A DNA stretch of 64,000 bases from Paenibacillus sacheonensis (GCF_009909195.1 NZ_JAAAMU010000006.1:372001-436000); one strand, 5' to 3'. Positions 26,018 to 34,519 are shown, counted from the first letter of the stretch. A program made the numbers and translations. Notes: a model not told the origin generated them from the letters alone.

Positions 26018-27049
26018 CTACCCGTCCCCTCTGCCCGACGGCTTCGTGCTGTCCCGCAATATCAGCGCCGTATCGATCACGTCGCGATAGCTTTCCTTGG
26101 CGCCCGGATGGTTGATTTTGTGCAGCAGGATATCCACCGCCCTCTTGGACATTTTGCCTTTGGAATTGCTGATGGACGACAGTTGGAACGGTAGGAACAT
26201 CCGCGACTGAATGTTATCGAACCCGATGACGGCATAGTCCCCGGGAACCCGATAGCCGTATTTCTGCAGCACGTACACCGCTTCCCAGGCAATCACGTCG
26301 TTGAACGCGAAAATCCCCGTAAAATCCGCCTTCTGCTCGATCAGCTGCTTGACGATCTTTCGCGTATCCCCCGCCGTCGGCTCGACCTCGATAATGAGAT
26401 CTTCCCGCACGGGCAATCCGGTCTCCCGATAGGCCCGCAAGAATCCCGCCAACCGTTCCCGGGCGCTCGAGATGCGGCTCGGCCCATTCAGATACAGCAC
26501 GCGCTCATGACCGCTCTCCAGCAGATGCTTGGCAGCCAAATACCCGCCCTTCTCGTCGTCGCAGATCACATAGTCGAATTCCGGTTCGTCTTCGAACCTT
26601 CGGCCGATGAGCACGAACGGAACGCCGTTCTTCTTCAAGATCCGAATCGTGTCCGCGCTGCGCTGGGAGGGGCATATCAGGATGCCGTCCACGTTTTTGC
26701 CGATGGCGGTATAGATCGCTCGCTCCTCCAGCTCGTGGTCGTCCTCGGTATTGATCACGAAGATGGTGTAATGATGCTTGCGCGCCGCCTTCTCGATCTC
26801 CTTGACCATGATGCCGAAATGCGGGTTCGCCACGTCGCTGACGATGACCGCGATCGTCTTCGTAAGTCCCGACCGAAGCGAGCCGGCTAGCGCGTTGCCG
26901 ACGTAACCCATTTCTTTCGCCAGGTCCTTGATCATTTGGCGGGTCGCTGCCGCGATGTCTTCTTTGTCCTTCAACGCCCGCGAAACCGTGTTGACCGACA
27001 GCCCCGCTTGCAGCGCCAAATCCCTGAGCGTTACCTTTTTCCCATCCAT
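26018..27049 (-). CDS. LacI-family transcriptional regulator
   Basis: A 343-residue regulator with an N-terminal LacI helix-turn-helix (VTLRDLALQAGLSVNTVSRA, then the hinge GYVGNALAGSL) and a periplasmic-binding-protein-like sensor domain (IAVIVSDVANPHFGIMVKEI ... FTGIFAFNDVIAWEA ... VIGFDNIQSRMFLPFQLSSI). It probably senses a sugar and represses the downstream cof-GH127 operon, and perhaps its own gene. Effector unknown; arabinose oligosaccharide is suggested only by the neighbouring GH127. Confidence 0.9.
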   Translation of the reverse strand: MDGKKVTLRDLALQAGLSVNTVSRALKDKEDIAAATRQMIKDLAKEMGYVGNALAGSLRSGLTKTIAVIVSDVANPHFGIMVKEIEKAARKHHYTIFVINTEDDHELEERAIYTAIGKNVDGILICPSQRSADTIRILKKNGVPFVLIGRRFEDEPEFDYVICDDEKGGYLAAKHLLESGHERVLYLNGPSRISSARERLAGFLRAYRETGLPVREDLIIEVEPTAGDTRKIVKQLIEQKADFTGIFAFNDVIAWEAVYVLQKYGYRVPGDYAVIGFDNIQSRMFLPFQLSSISNSKGKMSKRAVDILLHKINHPGAKESYRDVIDTALILRDSTKPSGRGDG

Positions 27050-27201
27050 GCTCTATCTCCTTCAGGATCCCATGTCTATGAAAACAAACTCCGCCATGCC
27101 CGTTATAAAAAAACATAGAGAGCTTAGCACTCCGTCTATTTTGGCGTCAATCGCATGGGCTCGCGGACTTAAGATTCGTAATGATACTATCAAAATGATG
27201 A

Positions 27202-27918
27202 TTACAGGTACTTCTGCAAGTTGTTGAACACGACGGCATATCCGTTCGGAAGCATGTGAATCCCGTCGATGCCATACGCCTCTTTTAAATCCCCCTCTGC
27301 ATCCATGAGTCCCTCGTTGACGTCGATGAACGCATAACCGTGCTTCGCCGTCAGTTGCGCAATGGCTCGGTTCGCCTCTTGAATCGCCTCATTCGTTCGC
27401 TTTCGAAACACTTCTTCCATCGATTCTCTCGGCACGTAAGGAAATTCCGCCTTCGCATTCACGGGATAATACGCCATCACGTAAACCTCGCATGCCGGAA
27501 GGCGCTTGCGAATTCTGGTCAATATGTCGTCGTAGTTCGCAAGCAGACGCTCCAGCTCGTAGTCCGGGGCGCTAAGATCGTTGGTACCGATGTTGATGAA
27601 CAGCTTGGCGGGTTCCAGCTCGAAGATGCAGGCCTCCATGGACGCCAGCAATTCCGCCGACACGTAGCCGGCAATGCCGCGATTATAGATGCATTCCCTG
27701 CGGCCGGCCGCCTGCAGGAGCTCGTGAATCGGGAAAAATTCCATTAGCGACGAGCCCGCCAGCACGGTCTGCCCTTTGCGCGCCATCCCGTTAAGAATGG
27801 TGTATTTTCTTACCTTCTCCTGCTTCTCGTCATATGCTTCGACCGGCATAACGGCCGGCTCCCGCTGCTCCTCGCCAATGGCTGCAGGAAAATGATCGTG
27901 ATTATCCGATAATGTCAT
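27202..27918 (-). CDS. SGNH/GDSL-family hydrolase
   Basis: A 238-residue SGNH hydrolase. Block I is LAGSSLMEFFPI (Ser nucleophile), block II IYNRGIAGYVSAE (Gly), block III NIGTNDLSAPDYE (Asn) and block V GIDGIHMLPNGY (Asp/His). No signal peptide; acts on esters, typically acetylated carbohydrates. GGGAGC seven bases upstream supports the start. It is upstream of and in the same direction as the LacI gene, consistent with de-acetylation of a plant polysaccharide fragment, which is inference. Confidence 0.85.
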   Translation of the reverse strand: MTLSDNHDHFPAAIGEEQREPAVMPVEAYDEKQEKVRKYTILNGMARKGQTVLAGSSLMEFFPIHELLQAAGRRECIYNRGIAGYVSAELLASMEACIFELEPAKLFINIGTNDLSAPDYELERLLANYDDILTRIRKRLPACEVYVMAYYPVNAKAEFPYVPRESMEEVFRKRTNEAIQEANRAIAQLTAKHGYAFIDVNEGLMDAEGDLKEAYGIDGIHMLPNGYAVVFNNLQKYL

Positions 27919-27961
27919 TGATTTCGCTCCCTCTCCCTATTGCGACAGTTGATATGCTCCC

Positions 27962-28360
27962 TTATTTCCGAATATGCTTCCAGTTAGGAGGCAGGTTAAT
28001 ATCCTCGATATGCGCATAGCTTTCGGCGATAACTTTGCCCGTGTTGTCTATTCGAAATGTCATTCGATCCTTGCCTACGCTAAGATGAGGACCTACATAA
28101 GGGATTACCGTAACGACTACGTCCAGATGCGAACTGAAGCTCTCGATTTCCAAACGGTTTCCGCCCAGAAACGGGGCGAATGTCGGTGTCTCCGTCAGCT
28201 TATCCTTGTAATAGTTTCCAACCTGAGCTTGTATTTCAGGCGCTAATAAGGTCAGTATGGCTCTTTGGCAAGGCAGATCGGCGGTTGCCGCGCTTACTTG
28301 GGGAGCAAATAACAGCGTGCACACGAATACTGTTCCGTATGCCCATTTTGAATATATCAT
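27962..28360 (-). CDS. secreted DUF3888-type protein
   Basis: A 132-residue protein with a cleavable signal peptide (residues 1-24, ending VSAAT) and one small domain with two cysteines or fewer, the DUF3888 pattern: QRAILTLLAPEIQAQVGNYY, then the alternating strands VVVTVIPYVGPH and MTFRIDNTGKVIAESYAH. Known members occur in spore-forming Bacillota and have no assigned function. An AGGTG ribosome site precedes the ATG. Confidence 0.75.
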   Translation of the reverse strand: MIYSKWAYGTVFVCTLLFAPQVSAATADLPCQRAILTLLAPEIQAQVGNYYKDKLTETPTFAPFLGGNRLEIESFSSHLDVVVTVIPYVGPHLSVGKDRMTFRIDNTGKVIAESYAHIEDINLPPNWKHIRK

Positions 28361-28579
28361 CCTCTCACCTCATGCGGTTAATTTATCCATGGGGGTCGGA
28401 TGTTAATCACGTCTACTTGCGCAACAGCTGTTCTAGAATTGGAAATTTGCGTGACTTCAGCATAGCGGGAATGCGCCGGACGATAGCCCGAGTTCGCCGG
28501 CCTGCTTCCGCCGGAACCGTTGCCGTCATCCCGCATACCGTTAGCTTCGCTTCAATATCGGGCAGATGTTCAGCTCCTT

Positions 28580-29122
28580 CTAACGATGGATCGCAAAATC
28601 GGCCACGCTGCAGTCCCATATCATGTGAACGGAACCCGGCCCCCAGTAATCCTGCACGGTTGCACAAGGCGGGCCGAATTTATGCATCCACTTGGCTTGG
28701 GCTTTGCGAAACCCGCTATCCAGACAAAAACGATCGATTCCTCGTTCAGCCAGCCGGCCAGCCATCGCATGAATAAGAGCAGAAGCAATTCCCTGTCCTT
28801 GAAGATCCGGAAGCACGTAGATACTGCCGATCTCGCATACATGCTTCAACCGCTCGCCGGCACATTTGACAATGTCAGCATTGCAAGGCCCTGACGAAAC
28901 GATACCGACAATCGTATCGTTCATGCGGGCAACAAGAAATCGAACCGCCGTACCAGTCGTGAAAGCATCATGCATCCTATGTCTCTTGCCTACGAGCTCT
29001 TGCTGGATTTCTTCGTGGAACCCGACCAATCCCTCCTCCTCGAAGGCGTAGGGAATACATCGCCTGAACAGCTCTTCGGCATGCTCCATATCGGAGGGCG
29101 CCAATTCATTGATCTCGAGCAC
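28580..29122 (-). CDS. GNAT-family N-acetyltransferase
   Basis: A 180-residue GNAT protein. The acetyl-CoA loop is in EIGSIYVLPDLQGQGIASAL (R/Q-x-x-G-x-G/A), with AMAGRLAERGIDRFCLDSGF as the following strand-helix. The start is the GTG at 29122 with GGAG nine bases upstream; a longer open frame runs into the divergent gene and is not protein-like. The acceptor substrate is unknown. Divergent from the ATP-grasp gene, sharing a 72-bp promoter region. Confidence 0.75.
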   Translation of the reverse strand: MLEINELAPSDMEHAEELFRRCIPYAFEEEGLVGFHEEIQQELVGKRHRMHDAFTTGTAVRFLVARMNDTIVGIVSSGPCNADIVKCAGERLKHVCEIGSIYVLPDLQGQGIASALIHAMAGRLAERGIDRFCLDSGFRKAQAKWMHKFGPPCATVQDYWGPGSVHMIWDCSVADFAIHR

Positions 29123-29126
29123 CTTG

Positions 29127-29154
29127 TTCAACTCCGTCCACAATAAGCTATAAT
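29127..29154 (+). promoter_or_regulatory. promoter of the ATP-grasp gene
   Basis: Consensus TATAAT at 29149-29154 with TTCAAC 16 bases upstream, about 40 bases ahead of the start codon. Confidence 0.5.
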
Positions 29155-29194
29155 AAGAGCAACGCACGAAGAACTTAACGAACGAGGGGAACTT

Positions 29195-30463
29195 ATGAAC
29201 CGTAACGATTTTGTACCGATTATACTCGGCAGCGACGAGAATGCCTATGGCAATGTGAGAATTATCCATGAAACCTACGGCATCAAGCCGCTCCTGCTCT
29301 GCACGCGGCTGTTGATTCCCACCATGAACAGCAAGCTGTTCGATCTCATTCAAATCGACCGCTTCGACCAGGAAGACGTCTTCCCGGGCGCGTTGTTGTC
29401 CATCTTGGAGAAACAAGCCTCCCCGAACAAGAAGCTGATCGTTATTCCTTGTTCGGATTATTATGCCGGCATGTTGTCGCGCCACTATAGCAAGTTCAAA
29501 GGGCTGATCGCCAACCACTTCCTATCCGACACGCTGCTCGAAACGCTCGATACGAAGGACAAGTTCTACGAACTGTGCGAGCGGCATGGGCTGGACTATC
29601 CGAAAACGGTCGTTTGCGAGCCGCATGACCGCGAGGACGCGCTGGAACGCATGGATTTCCAATTTCCGATCGTCGTCAAACCGGAGAACAGCAATGCCTA
29701 CGAGTACTTGCATTGCCATTTCGAAGGCAAGAAGAAAGTATTCTTCTTCAATAAACGAGAAGATTATCTCGCGATGGTCCGCAGCATGAATACATCCGAC
29801 TATACCGGCAAGCTGATCCTGCAAGAGTTCATTCCCGGCGGCGACAGCGCCATGCGCGTGATCAACAGCTACTCCGACGACCATGGCAAAGTGAAAATGA
29901 TGTGTCTCGGCCAGCCCGTGCTCGAAGAGTACGCACCGAAGACGCTCGGCAACTACGCCGCGATCATCAGCCGCTCCGATATGGCCATCTACGAGAAGAT
30001 CAAGGCGTTCTTGGAGGAAATCGGTTATGTCGGATTTTCCAACATCGACATGAAGTTCGACAGCAGGACGGGCAAATACATGATGTTCGAGATCAACCCG
30101 CGTCTGGGCAGAAGCAGCTTGTTCGTCCGCGCGGCCGGATTGAACATGCTCTCGGCGCTCATCGATCAAGCGGTTTACGGCAAAGACGCCGCTTGCGTAT
30201 ACGGCCAAGCGACCGCGCTGTGGACGAACGTGCCGAGAATGGTACTGAAGCGCTACGTCACCGATCCGGCGTTGTCGGCCGAGATCAATCAGCTGTACGG
30301 CCAGAAGAAAGTCATCCGTTCGCTCTATTACGGCAAGGACCTGAATGCGAAGCGGCTCATCAAAATCTCGCGGTATTTCTTCGGGCACGTCAACAACTAT
30401 CGGCGCTATTACTTCGATAAAGGACAAGCTTCGTTCGAGGAACTTAACGGCTTGGACGGCTAG
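29195..30463 (+). CDS. ATP-grasp carboxylate-amine ligase, D-aspartate-ligase-like
   Basis: A 422-residue ATP-grasp ligase. It has an N-terminal Rossmann-like domain (FVPIILGSDENAYGNVRIIH), the ATP-binding strands FPIVVKPENSNAY and KLILQEFIPGGDSAM, and the metal/ATP site SNIDMKFDS ... MMFEINPRLGRSS. The order and length match Aslfm-type D-aspartate ligases, which add D-Asp to the lysine side chain of peptidoglycan precursors as UDP-MurNAc-pentapeptide, in the cytoplasm. No racemase gene is adjacent, so a different amino-acid ligation is possible. GAGGGG precedes the start. Confidence 0.75.
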   Translation: MNRNDFVPIILGSDENAYGNVRIIHETYGIKPLLLCTRLLIPTMNSKLFDLIQIDRFDQEDVFPGALLSILEKQASPNKKLIVIPCSDYYAGMLSRHYSKFKGLIANHFLSDTLLETLDTKDKFYELCERHGLDYPKTVVCEPHDREDALERMDFQFPIVVKPENSNAYEYLHCHFEGKKKVFFFNKREDYLAMVRSMNTSDYTGKLILQEFIPGGDSAMRVINSYSDDHGKVKMMCLGQPVLEEYAPKTLGNYAAIISRSDMAIYEKIKAFLEEIGYVGFSNIDMKFDSRTGKYMMFEINPRLGRSSLFVRAAGLNMLSALIDQAVYGKDAACVYGQATALWTNVPRMVLKRYVTDPALSAEINQLYGQKKVIRSLYYGKDLNAKRLIKISRYFFGHVNNYRRYYFDKGQASFEELNGLDG

Positions 30464-30601
30464 GAAAACGACGGCCACCTGCAGCGGAGGATATTTTCAG
30501 AGATAAGCGAGATAGAAACAAGGATGCATGGGTATACAGGGGATAACCGTACAAGGTCCTCCCCTTGGCTGTCGAGACAATCAAAATGAGCGATCTTCAT
30601 T

Positions 30602-30677
30602 GAGCTGTTGATTGCTAGTTGCTGATTGCTGATTGCTGATTGCTGATTGCTGGTTATGCTGATTGCTAATTGCTGAT
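30602..30677 (+). repeat. short tandem repeat of GCTGATT-type heptamer
   Basis: Imperfect direct iterations of ATTGCTG/GCTGATT (roughly nine units) between convergent genes. Non-coding. Confidence 0.7.
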
Positions 30678-30728
30678 GCAGTCAAGTATCCGTATGCCTG
30701 CATTCGGGAATCAACCCAGACAACACGC

Positions 30729-30950
30729 AGCTAACGATTGTACCGAGCGCTAATCGGCTCAAAATGTCCATTTTAAACCGCTAACGGCTGCCAGAAGGCT
30801 TATTGTGAGATTTCCCTCGCAAATCCGGTCTCTAAACGCCAAATAACGTCTGCCAGAAGCGTTAGCGTTTTTTTAGCCCCATATTTGGAGGAATAGCGAT
30901 CCTGACAACCGTTAGGCCTTAGCCTGCATTTACGCTGAACGATCGGCAGC
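30729..30950 (+). repeat. copy B of the ~225-bp dispersed intergenic repeat
   Basis: Starts AGCTAACGATTGTAC and ends GAACGATCGGCAGC. It is closely similar over its whole length to the inverse of 34062-34290, sharing GCTAATCGGCTCAAAAT, GCAAATCCGGTCTCTAAACG, AACGTCTGCCA, TTTGGAGGAAT and TGACAACCGTTAGGC. Lies in the 718-base gap between convergent genes; nothing else in the gap is coding. Confidence 0.9.
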
Positions 30951-31048
30951 TTGGTTTTGCTGAGCTCCGCGGTCATGCATCGCGCCCTTCTAATCGGCTT
31001 ATTCTCCCTCTGAAATCCCAGATCGATTGAACCCAAAAACTAAAAATA

Positions 31049-31077
31049 GAAACCCGCCGTTTAAAACCGCGGGTTTC
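31049..31077 (-). terminator. intrinsic terminator after the UxaA-family gene
   Basis: Minus-strand hairpin GAAACCCGC / GCGGGTTTC with an 11-base loop, followed by TATTTTTAG. About 100 bases behind the stop. Confidence 0.75.
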
Positions 31078-31088
31078 CCTTTAATCTA

Positions 31089-31125
31089 GGGGAAGACCTT
31101 GCGAGGTCGTCCCCGTTTCTATTTT
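31089..31125 (+). terminator. plus-strand intrinsic terminator
   Basis: GGGGAAGACCT-TGCG-AGGTCGTCCCC followed by GTTTCTATTTTT. It points rightward and faces the other hairpin, so the two together insulate convergent transcription from the ATP-grasp and UxaA-family genes. Confidence 0.7.
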
Positions 31126-31181
31126 TGAAAGCAAACGTGCTTGCTCGTCTCCCGGTTCACGGCTCTCGCTGCCCGTTCCAA

Positions 31182-33884
31182 TTACAACGATACACCCAAA
31201 AACCCGCGCGTGAATTGGAAATCCACGTTCCCCTGCGCGAAGAGACGCGGTGTATAGCGATGCTCGATCGTTTGCTTGCATCGCTCGAGCATCTGCTGCG
31301 GCCACGTGCTCGGATCGCCTGCGAGCAGCAGATCCAAATCCTTGTCATCGTTCTGCCGCCCCGCCGATTCCGGTGCCGCCTGCAGCATCGGAATGAACGG
31401 GTGCACCTGCATCGGACGATCGCCGACCAGCGCGATCATGATTTCGACGCCCGTGGCGCCAAGGCCGGTTATCGTCTCTACCCAATGCTCGGTCGGCGTC
31501 TCCATGATATGGAAGCCATGGCGGCGGACACGCTCGCCATAGGCAATGGACGGCCGGACATCGGAACCGAGCGCTAACCGTTGTCCGTAAGCCGCCGCTG
31601 ACAGCAGCCCGCTGTTCTGAGGCACCACGACCACGCCGCCTGCGCCCACGATCATTTGGGTCAGCTTCGCCAGCTGCTCTCCCGCCTCATCGGAGATCGC
31701 TCCATCGCTTAGGATGCCGATTCGAAGTCCTTGCAGGCCGACGGTTTCATTCTCGCCCGCGCTGCCTGCTGCCAATTGGTCCGCGAACCAATCCTCGACC
31801 TTCTGCGTCACCTTCGTAATTCCGCCGTCCAGCTGAATGCTGGCAAAACCAAGACGCCCCGCGTCTACGCCCATCTCTTCCATCTCGTGCCGCATGAAAT
31901 CGTTGTGGGTTTTCTCGCAGCCATGCTCGAGCAGCAGGCAATGCCGCACCATCGGATGGCTGGCATAACCGATCATCGTCCGCGCATACAGCTCTTCCGC
32001 TTGACCTCCCGAGTTTCCGCAGCCTTCCGTATGGGCCAAAGCCACGAACCGCGAAATCACTGGCTGTCCGGCACCTTGTTTGTTGAGCCGCTGCGTGATC
32101 ATATTGGCCACCTGTCCGGCGCACAGGCTGGTGGGCAGGATCAAGCCGATATTGTCGCTGGACCGGCCGTCTTGATGACGGGAAAAGGTAAATTCGATCG
32201 GCCTTTCCACCGCGCCCGCATCCGCTTGGATGGCGATCGGCTCTCCCGTCGGCACAAGGGGATGGAGCAGCGTTTCCAGCCGGGTGGCGTCATTTTGCTG
32301 CCAATTGCGCCAGATCTGCACCTGGGAATGGCCCGCCTTCTCGCCGACGCTGCGCTTGCCCGAGGCAATTTGGAGGGTCAGATCGAAGACCTCCCGACCG
32401 AGCTCCTCCATGGCCGTGCCTTCCAAATACCGGCCCGCGTTGACATCCATATCATTGGACAGCAATTGGAAGCGCGTCGTCGTCGTGACGACCTTGACCG
32501 TCGGCACGTACGGGAAGTTCGTGATCGAGCCGTTGCCCGTCGTAAAGAAAATCATATTGCAGCCAGCGGCGACCTGTCCCGCGATGCTCTCGAGGTCGTT
32601 GCCGGGACTGTCCATGAAATAAAAGCCGCCGTCCTTCATGAGTTCTCCGTACTCGGTGGCATAATCGAGGCGAGTGACGGGATCCTTCTTGCGCGCCGCG
32701 CCGATGGATTTGAGATAAATGTTATAGAGTCCGCGGTATTTGTTGCCGCCGGACGGATTGCCTTCCGCGCTCGACCCATGCCAGGACGTCCGCTCCCGGA
32801 AACGGTTCACCAGCTCCAGGAACTTGCGGGCGGTTTCCACGCTGCGTACCTTCGACAGGACGTAGGGCTCCGCACCGATCAATTCATCGGTTTCCGCCAA
32901 GCTGGCAGCGCCGCCGTACCGCACCAATTCTTCGGACAGCCAGCCAAGAAGCGGATTCGCCGAAATGCCCGAGAAGGCATCCGAGCCGCCGCACTGCAGG
33001 CCGATCTTCAGGTTGCTGATGGATTCGCTCGTCCGCTGCATCGCATTGACCGCAGGCAGCCATTCGCGCACGATCGCTTCGCCTTGAGCCAGGTTCGCTT
33101 CAAAACCGCCCTGCAGCGATACGAATCGGTGCAGCACGTCATGGATGGGATAGCCTTGCTCGCGCAGATAGGACGCCACCATTGCATTGGTTACCGCTTC
33201 ATTGCCATAATCGACAACCAAGACCGCGCCGACGTTGGGATTCACCATAAATCCGGCAAGCGTCCGCAGCAGCAGATCCAAGTTATTCGGCTTCTCGGTG
33301 CCGCCTTCCGTATGCGCCGCAGGCACGATGCCGTCGATATTGGCGTAGTTCTTCAAATCACCTTGCAAACGAGCGGCGAGCTGCTTCACGTAGCTGCCCG
33401 TGCGAGAGGTCGTCCCGAGCAGAACCACATGGTTGCGCGTGCCGACGCCTCGTTCTTCGCAGCGGCGATAGCCCATGAACGTACGCGTCTCCGCGTATGC
33501 GGGAGCTGCCGGGGCAGGCTGAAAGCCCGCTTCGTCCAGCACGTACGGAGGCACGTGGTCTTCAAAGTTCGGCTCCGCCGGAAGGGCGAATGTCAGCTGA
33601 CGCACGCTAAGCTCGTGCAAGACCGAGTCGTTGACCACGTAGTGGCCGGGCGGGATCGCTTGAATCGCCGCGCCGAAAGGCATTTCCCAAGACAGCAGGT
33701 CCTCGCCGGGAGCAATTTCCTTGACCGCAAAACGATGCCCCTCCATAACGGTATAATCCAGGGTTAACGTCCGGCCCTCGTAATGAATGACGGTGCCCGC
33801 ATCCAGTTGGCGGGTCGCGACGGCACAGTTGTCCCCGGGCAAAGGGAGTCTGGCAGCTTCATCGAATCGGTAAACGGTGTTCAT
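31182..33884 (-). CDS. UxaA/GarD-family dehydratase with internal tandem duplication
   Basis: A 900-residue protein, almost twice the usual 500 of altronate/galactarate dehydratases. Layout: SAF domain (about 20-95); first catalytic unit (about 135-535) with GYRRCEERGVGTRN, LQCGGSDAFSGISANP and NGSITNFPYVPTVKV; second, shorter unit (about 565-850) with FVALAHTEGCGNSGG, LLLEHGCEKTHND and HPFIPMLQAA. The family removes water from hexonates/hexarates using iron. Unit 1 has the QCGGSD loop but reads AAHTEGGTE where family members have a Cys; unit 2 has those cysteines but lacks the QCGGSD loop. Start at 33884: AGGAG ten bases upstream. Behind a strong cre site; single-gene transcript. Substrate unknown. 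Confidence 0.85.
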   Translation of the reverse strand: MNTVYRFDEAARLPLPGDNCAVATRQLDAGTVIHYEGRTLTLDYTVMEGHRFAVKEIAPGEDLLSWEMPFGAAIQAIPPGHYVVNDSVLHELSVRQLTFALPAEPNFEDHVPPYVLDEAGFQPAPAAPAYAETRTFMGYRRCEERGVGTRNHVVLLGTTSRTGSYVKQLAARLQGDLKNYANIDGIVPAAHTEGGTEKPNNLDLLLRTLAGFMVNPNVGAVLVVDYGNEAVTNAMVASYLREQGYPIHDVLHRFVSLQGGFEANLAQGEAIVREWLPAVNAMQRTSESISNLKIGLQCGGSDAFSGISANPLLGWLSEELVRYGGAASLAETDELIGAEPYVLSKVRSVETARKFLELVNRFRERTSWHGSSAEGNPSGGNKYRGLYNIYLKSIGAARKKDPVTRLDYATEYGELMKDGGFYFMDSPGNDLESIAGQVAAGCNMIFFTTGNGSITNFPYVPTVKVVTTTTRFQLLSNDMDVNAGRYLEGTAMEELGREVFDLTLQIASGKRSVGEKAGHSQVQIWRNWQQNDATRLETLLHPLVPTGEPIAIQADAGAVERPIEFTFSRHQDGRSSDNIGLILPTSLCAGQVANMITQRLNKQGAGQPVISRFVALAHTEGCGNSGGQAEELYARTMIGYASHPMVRHCLLLEHGCEKTHNDFMRHEMEEMGVDAGRLGFASIQLDGGITKVTQKVEDWFADQLAAGSAGENETVGLQGLRIGILSDGAISDEAGEQLAKLTQMIVGAGGVVVVPQNSGLLSAAAYGQRLALGSDVRPSIAYGERVRRHGFHIMETPTEHWVETITGLGATGVEIMIALVGDRPMQVHPFIPMLQAAPESAGRQNDDKDLDLLLAGDPSTWPQQMLERCKQTIEHRYTPRLFAQGNVDFQFTRGFLGVSL

Positions 33885-33933
33885 TGATTTCACGCTCCTA
33901 TTAAATGACTGTCTGATAACTGATTCAGATCTG

Positions 33934-33956
33934 GTTTACTATAGTAAACGCTTTCA
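33934..33956 (-). promoter_or_regulatory. cre site fused to a 16-bp palindrome ahead of the UxaA-family gene
   Basis: GTTTACTATAGTAAAC (33934-33949) is a perfect palindrome. Overlapping it, minus-strand TGAAAGCGTTTACT (33956-33943) matches the CcpA consensus at 13 of 14 positions. They lie 50-70 bases before the start, so catabolite repression plus a second regulator is likely. Confidence 0.7.
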
Positions 33957-34061
33957 GATTGTTGAAATAGAAGCAGAGCCGTAATCGAGCTCTGTCTATA
34001 TCCGATTATATACTATGTCATACAAAACGATATACAGATGTCGCCACTATTTTCCTAGAAA

Positions 34062-34290
34062 CGAGCTGATCGTTCAACGTGCATCCGAACGGACGCCTAG
34101 CGCCTAACGGTTGTCAGCGTCGCAATTCCTCCAAAAATTGGGCTAAATAAACGCTAACGGTTATGGCAGACGTTAGTTGGCGTTTAGAGACCGGATTTGC
34201 ACGGAAAATCCCGCAAAAGCCTCCTGGCAGCCATTAGCGATTTAAAAGGGGGATTTTGAGCCGATTAGCCACCTGTACAATCGTTAGCTC
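34062..34290 (-). repeat. copy C (inverted) of the ~225-bp dispersed intergenic repeat
   Basis: Reverse complement of the element at 30729-30950 with scattered substitutions and small indels. Together with copy B it forms a widely spaced inverted repeat flanking the UxaA-family gene. The rest of this 635-base gap holds the cre site and the TerC terminator. Confidence 0.9.
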
Positions 34291-34457
34291 GCAACGTGAT
34301 CAGAAACGCGGTTTGTCTGCTGTGCAGTTCGGCAGTTCGATCATGTACGGATATAGATGGTTACTCCATGCTAGCTTGTTCTTTATACTCGCGGTCCTTC
34401 GTACTCGGGGGATTGAGCGAGAAGAAAGACTAGACGCCAAATTCACGCGACAAGAAC

Positions 34458-34489
34458 GAAGGCCATGCCGGAATTCCGGCATGGCCTTC
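34458..34489 (-). terminator. terminator after the terC-type gene
   Basis: Perfect 14-bp stem GAAGGCCATGCCGG / CCGGCATGGCCTTC with AATT loop, 30 bases behind the stop. The following T content (CGTTCTTGT) is modest. Confidence 0.75.
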
Positions 34490-34519
34490 TTGTTCTCTAA
34501 GATATCCCTCTGACTTCCC

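Noticed and set aside
28413..28667. 84-codon minus-strand frame overlapping the acetyltransferase 3' end
   Set aside because: Different frame from the GNAT gene, overlaps it by 88 bases, no ribosome site and no recognisable domain.
30800..31036. 78-codon minus-strand frame
   Set aside because: It lies inside repeat copy B and reads as translated repeat; no ribosome site and no family resemblance.
31731..33767. 678-codon plus-strand frame opposite the UxaA-family gene
   Set aside because: Antisense shadow; His/Arg-rich, no start signal, while the minus strand shows unmistakable family motifs.
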